Shown here: one piece after another, positions 56,322 to 63,957 of the stretch
Layout: each line of letters begins with the position of its first letter
Position numbering within the stretch: the first letter of the stretch is position 1
Assembly: GCF_030152825.1 (NCBI RefSeq)
Contig: NZ_JASLIP010000006.1
Location: 62,001 to 126,000, forward strand
Length of the DNA: 64,000 nucleotides
Direction: 5' to 3'
DNA from: Corynebacterium sp.
GTDB lineage: Bacteria > Actinomycetota > Actinomycetes > Mycobacteriales > Mycobacteriaceae
Position numbers and translations under genes: made by a program
Notes under the pieces: generated by a model
Databases searched by the model: none
The model's input: only the letters and a program-made list of their open reading frames with translations
Told to the model about the DNA's origin: nothing

Positions 56322-57677
56322 TTAAGCCTCCCCGGGCTCGCCCAGCATCTGGGCCCACATGTGCTCGAAGCCGGGCATGGTCTTGGCGGTGGTGGCGACG
56401 TCCTCGACCTCCACGCCGGGGACCAGCAGGCCGATGATGGCGCCGGCGGTGGCCATCCGGTGGTCGGCGTAGGAGCGCCAGCGGGCACCGGCGAGGGGGA
56501 CTGGGGTGATGTGCAGGCCGTCCTCGGCTTCGGCGACGCTGCCACCGAGCGCGTTGATCTCCGCGGCCAGGGCGTGGAGGCGGTCGGTTTCGTGCCCGCG
56601 CAGGTGGGCAATACCTCGCAGGCGGGTCTCGGTGGTGGCCAGGGCTGCCAGGGCTGCGACGGTGGGGGTGAGCTCCCCGATGTCGCCCATGTCCCAGTCC
56701 ACGCCCTGCAGGGGGCCGGTGGCGCTGGCGGTCAGGGTGCCGTCTGCCAGGGTGACGGTCGCGCCCATTGCTTCGAGGATAGGGCGGATCTGGTCGCCTG
56801 GTTGGGTGGTTGCGGCTGGCCAGTGGGGGACGCTCACCGCTCCCTTGGTCAGCGCGCCCGCGGCGAGGAACGGCGTGGCGTTGGAGAGGTCCGGTTCGAT
56901 GACCCAGTCCACGGCCTTGATCGGGCCGGGGTGGACGGTCCAGGTGGGGTTGCCGGTGACTTCCTCTGTGCCCGTTTCGACGACGACGCCCGCCTGGGCG
57001 AGCATGTCGATTGTCATGTCGATGTGGGGCTTGCTGGGCACGGAGGAACCGGTGTGGACGATGCGCACGCCGTCAGAGAAGCGGGCGCCGACCAGCAACA
57101 GCCCGGAGACGAACTGGCTGGAGCCAGAGGCGTCGATGCGGACCTTGCCGCCGGTTGGTGCAGCGCCGCCCGCCGCGGGCAGGACGGTAAAGGGCAGGGT
57201 GCTGGTGTCCGCGTTGGGCTCGGTGGCGTCTGTGCCCTCGCCGATGCCGGCACCCAGGCCGCGGATGGAGTCCAGGGTCTGGTCCATGGGGCGGCGGCGT
57301 GCCTGCGGGTCGCCGTCGAAGCTGACGGGGGCGGTGGCCAGTGCGGCGACGGGCGGGACGAAGCGCATGACGGTGCCCGCAAGGCCGCAGTCGATGTGCC
57401 CGCCGGTGAACTGGGTGGGCGGGGTGATGCGCACGGTGGCGGCAGCCCCCTCGGAGCTCAAGATCTCTACACCCACCCCGAGGGTGCGCAGCGCGTCGAG
57501 CATGAGGTTCGTGTCGCGGCTGATGAGGGTGTTGGTGATGGTGGCTGGCCCGTCGGCGAGCGCTGCGAGGACGAGCGCGCGGTTGGTGATGGACTTGGAA
57601 CCGGGGACGGGCACCGTCGCGGTGACGGGGCCAGATGCGGTGGGGGCGGGCCAGGCGGGGTGGGTGCTAGTCGACAT
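56322..57677 (-). CDS. aroA: 3-phosphoshikimate 1-carboxyvinyltransferase (EPSP synthase)
   Basis: 451 residues. Joins shikimate 3-phosphate and phosphoenolpyruvate in aromatic amino acid synthesis. Visible: PGSKSITNRALVLAALADG (phosphate-binding Lys/Ser), GLAGTVMRFVPPVAALA, DGDPQARRRPMDQTLDS, and RWRSYADHRMATAGAIIGLL with the catalytic-site Asp/His/Arg. ATG at 57677, divergent from the SRAP gene 38 bp away. Confidence 0.96.
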   Translation of the reverse strand: MSTSTHPAWPAPTASGPVTATVPVPGSKSITNRALVLAALADGPATITNTLISRDTNLMLDALRTLGVGVEILSSEGAAATVRITPPTQFTGGHIDCGLAGTVMRFVPPVAALATAPVSFDGDPQARRRPMDQTLDSIRGLGAGIGEGTDATEPNADTSTLPFTVLPAAGGAAPTGGKVRIDASGSSQFVSGLLLVGARFSDGVRIVHTGSSVPSKPHIDMTIDMLAQAGVVVETGTEEVTGNPTWTVHPGPIKAVDWVIEPDLSNATPFLAAGALTKGAVSVPHWPAATTQPGDQIRPILEAMGATVTLADGTLTASATGPLQGVDWDMGDIGELTPTVAALAALATTETRLRGIAHLRGHETDRLHALAAEINALGGSVAEAEDGLHITPVPLAGARWRSYADHRMATAGAIIGLLVPGVEVEDVATTAKTMPGFEHMWAQMLGEPGEA

Positions 57678-57704
57678 GGCTCTAGTCTCTCATTTTTTGG
57701 GGAT

Positions 57705-57710
57705 AATGGG
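57705..57710 (+). promoter_or_regulatory. -10 region for leaderless SRAP transcript
   Basis: GATAAT-like sequence (GGATAATGGG) ends about seven bases before the ATG at 57715; no ribosome site intervenes. Confidence 0.45.
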
Positions 57711-57714
57711 TCCC

Positions 57715-58410
57715 ATGTGTGGCCGTTATGTCCTTTACAGCACGCCCGAGCAGCTCGTGGACGCCATACGGCGCCGGAGCGGGCAGCAGCGGGTCGCGAT
57801 GGTCGGGGAGGGGCCGCGGGAGAACTACAACATCGCGCCCACCCACACGGTACCGGTGCTGCGGCCGTTTCGTGGGGTGCCGACTCTCGGGCCGGCGGTG
57901 TGGGGCTATCCGCCGAAGACAGTCTTCAACGCGCGCGGGGAGACGGCCTTCGACAAGCCGACCTTCGCGGGCTCGGAGCCGTGCGTGTTCATCATGGACG
58001 GCTGGTACGAGTGGACCGCTGATAAGGACCCCGCGCCGGGGGATCGGCGGAAGCAGCCGTGGTTCACGCACGCGGGCGGGGAGCCGATCTTCATCGCCGG
58101 GCTGTGCAAGGCGGTGGACGGGGTGGTGTACGCGACGATGGTGACCACGGCAGCCACCCCGGAGTTGGAGTGGCTGCATCACCGGATGCCGCGGGTGCTC
58201 GTGCTGGGTGAGGGGAGCGGCGCTGGCGATGCGGGAGGGCCGGGAGGCGCGGACGACGAGGTGCGCCGCTGGCTCGAGGGGGACGAGGTAATGCTGCGCG
58301 CGATAGCGGCGGCACCGCCTCAGCACGGTTTGGGCAGCCTAGTGAGCGAGAAGGCGGATAAGGCAGTCGGCAACGTGGCTAATAATGGGCCGCATTTGAT
58401 CGGTCGGTAG
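57715..58410 (+). CDS. SRAP domain protein (HMCES/YedK-like abasic-site shield)
   Basis: 231 residues. After Met removal the N-terminal Cys2 (MCGRY) is exposed to form a thiazolidine crosslink with abasic sites in single-stranded DNA. Other active residues: Asn39 in YNIAPTH, Glu99 in DGWYEW, and His in HHRMP near 157. An inserted Gly/Asp-rich loop at about 168-182 (GEGSGAGDAGGPGGADDE) is longer than in E. coli YedK. Protects stalled forks. M. tuberculosis Rv3226c holds the same position beside aroA. Confidence 0.92.
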   Translation: MCGRYVLYSTPEQLVDAIRRRSGQQRVAMVGEGPRENYNIAPTHTVPVLRPFRGVPTLGPAVWGYPPKTVFNARGETAFDKPTFAGSEPCVFIMDGWYEWTADKDPAPGDRRKQPWFTHAGGEPIFIAGLCKAVDGVVYATMVTTAATPELEWLHHRMPRVLVLGEGSGAGDAGGPGGADDEVRRWLEGDEVMLRAIAAAPPQHGLGSLVSEKADKAVGNVANNGPHLIGR

Positions 58411-58519
58411 CCCCCTTCAGAGAGGGGCACAGGCCGTCGTGCGGAAAATCTTGGTATTTTATTGCAATTTTACAACTGAACTTAAGAGTGGAAGGGGGAG
58501 GCAGCGCTGCAGTGGGAGG

Positions 58520-58548
58520 GGAATAGAATGGGTCTACACCACGTTGAT
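58520..58548 (+). promoter_or_regulatory. SigH-type (ECF) promoter before sigH
   Basis: GGAATA, 17-bp spacer, CGTTGAT: matches the SigH pattern GGAA(T)-N16-20-GTT known for actinobacterial stress sigma factors. A TAGAAT at 58524-58529 overlapping it could serve a housekeeping start. Leader of about 20 nt to ATG 58575, with AGAGAGGAG as ribosome site. Confidence 0.72.
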
Positions 58549-58574
58549 GCCATTGACCCAGCAGAGAGGAGAAC

Positions 58575-59207
58575 ATGAGTTCCCCCACCCCCCAGCGCGC
58601 CGCCACGCTGCGCACCGAGGAGCCCGACGAGGAGCTGCTCGCCCGCTTCGAAAGCGACGCGCTGCCGCTGCTGGACCAGCTCTACGGTGCGGCGTTGCGG
58701 ATGACTCGCAACCCCGCCGACGCGCAGGATCTCGTGCAGGATGCGTACATCAAGGCCTTCCAGGCCTTCCGCTCCTTCAAGCCCGGCACCAACCTCAAAG
58801 CCTGGCTCTACCGCATCCTCACCAACACCTACATCAATGAGTACCGCAAGCAGCAGCGCCGCCCCTATGAATCCTCCGCGGAGGACATGACCGATTGGCA
58901 GCAGGCCGACGCGATGTCCCACACCCCGGACGGCCTCGCCTCCGCGGAAATTGAGGCGCTCAAGCGGATCCCCGACCAGCGCATCATCGACGCGCTCATG
59001 GATATCAGCGAGGACTACCGCATGGTGGTCTACTACGCCGACGTCGAAGGCTTCGCCTACAAGGAAATCGCGGAGATCCTCGACGTCCCCATCGGCACCG
59101 TCATGAGCCGCCTGCACCGGGGCCGGAAAGCACTGCGCAAGAAACTGAAGGACGTCGCCGCGGAACACGGGATCGGCGTCGAAGAAGAAACCAAGGCGAA
59201 GGGATAG
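58575..59207 (+). CDS. sigH: ECF sigma factor SigH
   Basis: 210 residues. Region 2 (YGAALRMTRNPADAQDLVQDAYIKAFQAF, then TNLKAWLYRILTNTYINEYRK) and region 4 (YKEIAEILDVPIGTVMSRLHRGRKALRKKL) are intact. SigH directs the oxidative and heat (thiol-stress) response in corynebacteria and mycobacteria. The anti-sigma gene follows 12 bp downstream, and the promoter at 58520 suggests autoregulation. Confidence 0.95.
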   Translation: MSSPTPQRAATLRTEEPDEELLARFESDALPLLDQLYGAALRMTRNPADAQDLVQDAYIKAFQAFRSFKPGTNLKAWLYRILTNTYINEYRKQQRRPYESSAEDMTDWQQADAMSHTPDGLASAEIEALKRIPDQRIIDALMDISEDYRMVVYYADVEGFAYKEIAEILDVPIGTVMSRLHRGRKALRKKLKDVAAEHGIGVEEETKAKG

Positions 59208-59219
59208 GCGAGAAGCACA

Positions 59220-59504
59220 ATGAGTGACAACGTTGAGCCGAATGCAGGCACCCCTCAGCGCGACATCGAATGCCGGGACCTTGTGGATGTCCTCTACGAG
59301 TACGTCGACGGCGGATGCGATGAGGGACTTCGGGCCCAGCTGCAGCAGCACCTCGACAACTGTCCCAGCTGCGTGGAGAAACTCGGCGTGGAACGCGAAA
59401 TCCGCGAACTGCTGCGCGTCCGCTGCGCCCAGGCCGCGCCAGTGGAGCTGCGCAGTCGCATCACCACCCAGCTGCGGGTGGTTTACCGCACCTCCCGGGG
59501 ATAG
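59220..59504 (+). CDS. rshA: Zinc-containing anti-sigma factor RshA
   Basis: 94 residues. The ZAS signature is His44-x3-Cys48-x2-Cys51 (HLDNCPSC), with further Cys at 18, 33 and 74. Binds SigH when reduced and releases it on disulfide formation. The basic C-terminus ends in VYRTSRG. ATG at 59220 with GGCGAGAAG upstream. Coupled in order with sigH as in M. tuberculosis. Confidence 0.93.
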   Translation: MSDNVEPNAGTPQRDIECRDLVDVLYEYVDGGCDEGLRAQLQQHLDNCPSCVEKLGVEREIRELLRVRCAQAAPVELRSRITTQLRVVYRTSRG

Positions 59505-59605
59505 CAAGCATTCCGGGTAGGGGTTCGGCGAGGAGAGTTGAGTCTCGGGGGCTCCGTCGATTCAGCGCTAAGCCGATGCGGGAGTATCCGGTGAGATAAA
59601 GAAAC

Positions 59606-59640
59606 GAAAAACGGGCCCGGGGAAACTCCCGGACCCGTTC
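59606..59640 (-). terminator. Terminator after bL37 gene
   Basis: AACGGG-CCCGG region pairs with CCGG-CCCGTT (59610-59620 with 59629-59639, one mismatch), followed on the leftward strand by TTTTTCGTTT. Confidence 0.8.
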
Positions 59641-59669
59641 AGCGGCACCCCAGCGCGGGGTGATCGGCA

Positions 59670-59744
59670 TTATGCGTTTGGACGCTTGCCGTGGTTCGCC
59701 TTGTTCTTGCGACGGTCCTTGCGCTTACGGCCACGCTTGCTCAT
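59670..59744 (-). CDS. bL37: 50S ribosomal protein bL37 (24 residues)
   Basis: Very small gene: ATG at 59744, AAGGAGAA upstream, TAA at 59670. The 24-residue product begins MSKRGRKRKDRR and ends KANHGKRPNA, almost the same as mycobacterial bL37, an actinobacterial ribosomal protein bound to 23S rRNA. Half the residues are Lys or Arg. It lies between rshA and whiB1 and is closed by its own terminator. Easily missed by gene finders because of its length. Confidence 0.93.
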   Translation of the reverse strand: MSKRGRKRKDRRKNKANHGKRPNA

Positions 59745-59878
59745 GAATTCTCCTTAAAGCATGTGCACCAGCGTTCCCAGGGGAGTAGCCGGCGCAGCGA
59801 TCGGGCAATGAAATTATTTAACCGCTATAGTCTATCCGCCCAGCAGTGGGCAGCGGAAATCAGGGGCAGCGGGAACTA

Positions 59879-60139
59879 TTAAGCGTTCGCGCGGGCGCGG
59901 GTTCGAGCGCGGTTGTTGCGGCGCTTCAGCACGCGACGCTCGTCCTCAGACATGCCACCCCACACGCCGGCGTCCTGGCCGGAGCTGATTGCCCACGCGA
60001 GGCAATCCGTGGTCACTGGGCAGCGGTTGCACACCAGCTTTGCCTTCGCGGTCTGGGCGAGAGCCGGGCCGGAGTTCCCGACGGGGAAAAACAGCTCGGG
60101 GTCTTCCTGGCGGCATACAGCCTTGTGGCGCCAATCCAT
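59879..60139 (-). CDS. whcE: WhiB-family iron-sulfur regulator (WhiB1/WhcE type)
   Basis: 86 residues from ATG at 60139 (AAAGGA eight bases upstream; a TTG six bases earlier is unlikely). Cluster ligands C9, C37, C40 and C46 have exactly the spacing of M. tuberculosis WhiB1; the GVWGG turn is at 58-62 and the tail RRNNRARTRARA is basic for DNA binding. WhiB1 has a nitric-oxide-sensitive 4Fe-4S cluster and is usually essential; WhcE is linked with SigH-dependent stress in C. glutamicum. Confidence 0.94.
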   Translation of the reverse strand: MDWRHKAVCRQEDPELFFPVGNSGPALAQTAKAKLVCNRCPVTTDCLAWAISSGQDAGVWGGMSEDERRVLKRRNNRARTRARANA

Positions 60140-60555
60140 GATCAAGTCCTTTCATGCCTATCGGGCGGTCGTAGCGGTCCGTCACGCCACGGGGGTGGCC
60201 TGGCGGGGTTTTCTGCCAGCAGGGGACCGGCAGAAAGGTTAACGGGCGGTTAACTGCGAAACTTTCGGGCGTCCCAATGGCTGCTGGCTTCGGCTGCCTG
60301 CGAGCAGCCAGTGCGCGGGGGCCGATGATGTCGTCGATAGCGCTCCGGGGGAGGAGCGAATACGGCCTCGCGGCGCCTTGGTGCAACGCAGTGGGATGCG
60401 AAGAATCGCGGGTAAGGGCAGATCAGGCGGTGCGGAACGAACATGCGCGCCGGGAAAGCGGCACTGCAATACCCGCGCCATGGCGTGGCTAAAACGCCAC
60501 AACATAAACGTGAGTAGGCTGTTGTTCCCCCACCGCCTTCGCGGTTACATCAAGG

Positions 60556-60584
60556 AGTATGACATGTATTTCCCAGGTTGCCTA
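60556..60584 (-). promoter_or_regulatory. Candidate leftward promoter toward whiB1
   Basis: On the leftward strand: TAGGCA at 60584-60579, 17-bp spacer, CATACT at 60561-60556. Predicted start near 60549, which would give whiB1 a leader of about 410 nt or drive a separate small RNA. Confidence 0.4.
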
Positions 60585-60605
60585 GAGTTAACCCAGAAAA
60601 TGTAA
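60564..60605 (+). CDS. Possible 13-residue leader peptide
   Basis: ATG at 60564 is preceded by AAGGAG with seven-base spacing; reads MYFPGCLELTQKM then TAA. It has no repeated codon that would suggest attenuation. It overlaps the candidate leftward promoter, so it could be chance. Included because the ribosome site is as good as those of real genes here. Confidence 0.2.
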   Translation: MYFPGCLELTQKM

Positions 60606-60616
60606 CCAAGCTCACA
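60601..60616. promoter_or_regulatory. CRP/GlxR-like operator
   Basis: TGTAACCAAGCTCACA matches the inverted consensus TGTGA-N6-TCACA with a single half-site mismatch. Its centre is about 60 bp before the predicted leftward start at 60549, the classical class I activator position. Confidence 0.55.
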
Positions 60617-60775
60617 TTGTTTCGATTTGGGTAATGACGCCGAGTGACGTAGGAGCCCCTTATTTGCCTGGTTGGTGCGGCGTGGCTGCGCCCACCGTCC
60701 TGCTTCTCACCCGCGGTTTACTGGTCCGTCCATGAGGGCGGAGTGGTCAGAAATGGGAAGCGAGCCCGCTAAGGC

Positions 60776-60781
60776 TAGACT
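60776..60781 (+). promoter_or_regulatory. -10 box for leaderless membrane-protein transcript
   Basis: TAGACT ends seven bases before the ATG at 60789. Confidence 0.5.
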
Positions 60782-60788
60782 CATCGGC

Positions 60789-61202
60789 ATGAGCTCCCCG
60801 AAGAACTACTCCAAGCCACCCACAGTGATCCAATACGCCGGCATCTACGGCCTGATCCAGGGCCTCATCGGCATCGCCTTCGGCATCTTCCTCGTCGTCC
60901 GCGAAGCCCAGGGCTTCCACGACCCCACCGCGAAAATCAGCGGCTACGGCACCGCCCTGTGGTTCTTCTTCATCTTCGGGGCCGTCGCCGTATGCGGTTA
61001 CTTCCTCTACCGGGGACGCTCCTGGGGGCGCGGTCCAGTGGTCATGCTGCAGATCTGCCTGGTTCCCGTGGCTTATTACATGTTCCGTTCCGGACGTCCC
61101 GAGTTGGCCGTGCCCACCACACTGGTCCTGATTCTTGGGCTCGCGCTGCTGTTCAACCCCACCGCCGTCAATTGGTGGACGATGGACCACTACCGCGACT
61201 AG
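60789..61202 (+). CDS. Small four-helix membrane protein
   Basis: 137 residues from ATG at 60789. Four predicted membrane helices (about 16-38, 52-74, 80-102 and 107-125) with short loops and a polar N-terminal tail of 12 residues; the end reads NWWTMDHYRD. No family recognised with certainty; the small four-helix layout is frequent among actinobacterial conserved membrane proteins near this locus. The stop codon is shared with the convergent gene: CTAG at 61199-61202 gives TAG on both strands. Confidence 0.78.
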   Translation: MSSPKNYSKPPTVIQYAGIYGLIQGLIGIAFGIFLVVREAQGFHDPTAKISGYGTALWFFFIFGAVAVCGYFLYRGRSWGRGPVVMLQICLVPVAYYMFRSGRPELAVPTTLVLILGLALLFNPTAVNWWTMDHYRD

Positions 61203-62485
61203 GAACCGAGCACTACGAGCTCGTCGCCGCGCTGCTCCACCACGAAGCCACCACTGACCCGGAGGTGCACCGGCGCGCCAGCTGCGAGGCCGTCGCGGCG
61301 AACAGGGAGTGTCCGCTCGGTCTTCTTGTGTTCCGTGTCGAAGACCCGGATGCCGCCCTCGATGGGCACCAGCAGGCGGTCGGCCATGTTCGCGCCTGCG
61401 CCCAGCGCGCCGCGCACCGTGAACTCCGGGGCCAGGCTCGTCGGGTGGAACCCGACGACGGCATCACCCGTCCACCACGTCATATTGTGCGGCAGGTCCG
61501 CCGTGACCGGCAGGACCGGGGCTTTTTGAGAAGCGCCAGCCAGCGCCGAGGCAGCGGGCATCGGGTGGTGGCTGACTTCACCGGTATCGCTGGCCACAAT
61601 CAGCTGTGGCTTCCCATCGCCGCGGGCGCCCTTCGGCGCGTACACCGCCGCGTGGTGCTGCGCGATCGCCACCAACTGCCCATCCCGGGGCACGTAGAAA
61701 GTGTGGAGATCCTCCGGCACATCCGAACGCTCCGGCTTCGTCTTGAGTAACCGCAGCAGCATCTTGTCCTCGCTCTCGCAGTGTTGGGTGGTCGCCAGCA
61801 GCTCGGTGCGGGTCAGGGCAGAGGTAAACGGGCAGTCCGCGTAGCGCTGCTCCTCCTTCTTCACCGGGGTTTCCTGGCGGCCCACCTCCGTGGTGCGCAC
61901 CAGGTCGCTGCGCCACAGCTCCACTCGGTGTGGGGAGACGATACCCGTGGAGTCATTCGAACGCAGTGCCGTGGCGGAATCCTCCGCCAGGGCCGAGCGG
62001 GTATGGGCGTACTCGCCGGTACCAGCGGTCAGGCTCACCACATCCCCGCAGCCCTTCGGGCCACGGTAGACCGCGACAATCCGCTCGTTGCTAAAGGTCA
62101 CATCGCACAGCGGCAACCCGCGGTCGTAGGTCCACGCCACCTCGCCCGAGCGCAGATCGCGCATGGAAAGCACATCGTCCTCGGCGGTGAGCACGCCACC
62201 AGAAAGCAGGATCGGGGCGACCGTCTGCGGAGAAGTTCCCCGCCACAGCTCCCGCAGCTTTGTCGGCGCGGTCTCGGCCGCAGCCGGGGCGGAAAGAGTG
62301 GAGGCCTGGGTGTGCTCCACCCGGCGGGCGTCCGAACCCCACCAGCTGGCGACCAGCACCACGACGAGAACCACGGCGATCGCGCCCACCGCCAAAAAAT
62401 CCTTGTGGCTAGCCCGCTCCGGGCGGGGCCAACGGCGCGGCGTTGGCGTGGGTGGCGCAGGCTGAGCGGGGGAGTGAGGAGCCAT
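61199..62485 (-). CDS. Membrane-anchored beta-propeller-like protein (Rv3212-like)
   Basis: 428 residues. A Pro-rich cytosolic leader of 27, one membrane helix at about 30-48, and an extracytoplasmic domain with repeated beta-blade motifs (PILLSGGVLTAEDDVLSMRDLRSGEVAWTYDRG, IVASDTGEVSHHP, LLVPIEGGIRVFD) reminiscent of PQQ/WD-type propellers. Four Cys near 115-240 may form disulfides. ATG at 62485 overlaps the helicase stop by one base (TAATG). M. tuberculosis Rv3212 is next to the helicase Rv3211 in the same way. Role unknown. Confidence 0.82.
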   Translation of the reverse strand: MAPHSPAQPAPPTPTPRRWPRPERASHKDFLAVGAIAVVLVVVLVASWWGSDARRVEHTQASTLSAPAAAETAPTKLRELWRGTSPQTVAPILLSGGVLTAEDDVLSMRDLRSGEVAWTYDRGLPLCDVTFSNERIVAVYRGPKGCGDVVSLTAGTGEYAHTRSALAEDSATALRSNDSTGIVSPHRVELWRSDLVRTTEVGRQETPVKKEEQRYADCPFTSALTRTELLATTQHCESEDKMLLRLLKTKPERSDVPEDLHTFYVPRDGQLVAIAQHHAAVYAPKGARGDGKPQLIVASDTGEVSHHPMPAASALAGASQKAPVLPVTADLPHNMTWWTGDAVVGFHPTSLAPEFTVRGALGAGANMADRLLVPIEGGIRVFDTEHKKTERTLPVRRDGLAAGAPVHLRVSGGFVVEQRGDELVVLGS

Positions 62486-63957
62486 TAGTTCTTTGCCCCG
62501 CCATTCCCACCGCGGGAGCGACCACCCCGACCGCGGCCGCCACGGCCCCGACCATGCGAGCCCTGACCGCGGCCACGAGAGCCCTGGCCACGTGAGCCAG
62601 CCCCGGAGCCGCGCTCACCGCGAGCACCACGGGAACGCCGAGCCGGCGCCGTCACCGCTGCCGAACCAGCAACCCGACGATTCGGTCCCACCCGGTCGCT
62701 CAGCTCCTCGTCCGTGGGCAGCCCCAGGACCTCCAGCAACTCAGGGGACTGGGAGAACCACTGCGGCGGGTTCTCCAGGCCCAGCCCCAGCGCCTCGCTG
62801 ATGTGGTCCCACCGGGGCACCTCATCCCAACCGACCAGGGTGATCGCGGTGCCGTCCTTACCCGCGCGCGCCGTGCGACCAATCCGGTGCACATACGTCC
62901 GCTCGTCCTCCGGGACCTGGTAGTTGACCACATGGGTGACATCCGTGACGTCGATGCCGCGGGCAGCCACGTCCGTGGCGACCATGACGTCCACCACCCC
63001 GTCCCGGAACAGCTGCAGGGACTGCTCACGGTCCGCCTGGCGCATATCGCCATGCACCGCGCCGACCCTAAAACCCCACGCGGCGAGATCCTCGGCGACC
63101 ATCGCGGCCTGCCGCTTCGTCGGGGTGAACACAATCGTCCGGCCCCGGCCCGGGCTCTGCAGAATACGGGAGAGCGTGGACATCCGATCCAGCTTGTGGG
63201 ACTGGAACGCGATCTGGGTGACGCGCTCGTGCGTATCCGCCGCGGCCGTGGAATCCGCCTGGATCATCACCGGCTGCTTCATGAACTCCCGCGACAGGCT
63301 CAGGATCGGCCCCGGCATCGTTGCGGAAAACAGCATCGTCTGCCGGTCCGTCCTGGTCAGCGACATGATCTGCCGAACATCATCCAGGAAGCCCTGATCC
63401 AGCATCTCATCGGCCTCATCCAGCACCAGCACCTCCACCCCGGCAAGCTCCAGCTCGCCCCGGCGGTGCAGATCCAACAGGCGGCCCGGCGTGCCCACCA
63501 CCACATCCGTGCCCCGGTTCAGTGCTCGAATCTGCTGGTTGAAACCCACCCCGCCATAGATCGGCGTGACCGCCACCCGGTGCTTCGTCGCGGGAATCAC
63601 GAGGTTCGCCGCAGCCAGAGTCAGATCCTCGGCCACCTGCAGGCACAGCTCACGGGTGGGAACCACCACGAGGCCGCGAACGCTGCCATCAAGTTCGGTG
63701 ATGCCGGCGTCGTCGAAAACCCGGTCCAACAACGGCACGCCGAAACCCAAGGTCTTGCCCATCCCCGTGCGAGCCTGACCGATCAGATCATCGCCCCGCA
63801 ACGCGATCGGCAGGGTCAGCTCCTGGATCGCAAACGCCGTCGGCATGCCCGCCTGCTCCAACGCTTCGGCGATCTCGGCCGCCACCCCCAAGGAACGGAA
63901 CGTCGGTCCAGGGGTCGCCCCCGAGTGATCATCGGAGGAGAGATGGGGCGATGGCAC
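62485..63957 (-). CDS. rhlE: DEAD-box RNA helicase, RhlE-like
   Basis: 490 residues from GTG at 63957, chosen for AGGGAGG eight bases upstream (an in-frame GTG at 63999 near the window edge would add 14). Q motif FRSLGVAAEIAEAL ... AIQE, motif I ARTGMGKT (Gly-Met in place of the usual Gly-Ser/Ala), PTRELCLQV, DEAD in VLDEADEMLDQG, SAT, VATDVAARGIDV and HRIGRTARAGKDG. The last 60 residues are Arg/Gly-rich (RGG/RG repeats), an RNA-binding, phase-separation-prone tail. Unwinds structured RNA, often in ribosome assembly or cold. The -10-like TATAGT (63985-63990 on the other strand) precedes it. Confidence 0.93.
   Translation of the reverse strand: MPSPHLSSDDHSGATPGPTFRSLGVAAEIAEALEQAGMPTAFAIQELTLPIALRGDDLIGQARTGMGKTLGFGVPLLDRVFDDAGITELDGSVRGLVVVPTRELCLQVAEDLTLAAANLVIPATKHRVAVTPIYGGVGFNQQIRALNRGTDVVVGTPGRLLDLHRRGELELAGVEVLVLDEADEMLDQGFLDDVRQIMSLTRTDRQTMLFSATMPGPILSLSREFMKQPVMIQADSTAAADTHERVTQIAFQSHKLDRMSTLSRILQSPGRGRTIVFTPTKRQAAMVAEDLAAWGFRVGAVHGDMRQADREQSLQLFRDGVVDVMVATDVAARGIDVTDVTHVVNYQVPEDERTYVHRIGRTARAGKDGTAITLVGWDEVPRWDHISEALGLGLENPPQWFSQSPELLEVLGLPTDEELSDRVGPNRRVAGSAAVTAPARRSRGARGERGSGAGSRGQGSRGRGQGSHGRGRGGRGRGGRSRGGNGGAKN

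Larger units (their letters stand above)
60140..60788. other. 649-bp gene-poor region between whiB1 and membrane gene
   Basis: No convincing protein gene longer than 13 codons. It contains a paired GGTTAAC (60237-60243 and 60248-60254, 11-bp period), a possible leftward promoter (60556-60584), a CRP/GlxR-like site (60601-60616) and a 13-codon open frame with a good ribosome site (60564-60605). Open frames of 60-90 codons on both strands here lack ribosome sites and look random. Confidence 0.6.

Noticed and set aside
55704..58022. 772-codon open frame over rsgA and aroA
   Set aside because: Gly/Val/Asp/His-rich antisense shadow of two firm genes on the other strand.
60277..60505. Protein genes in the whiB1 upstream gap
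   Set aside because: Overlapping 60-90 codon frames on both strands, none with a ribosome site or a recognisable product.
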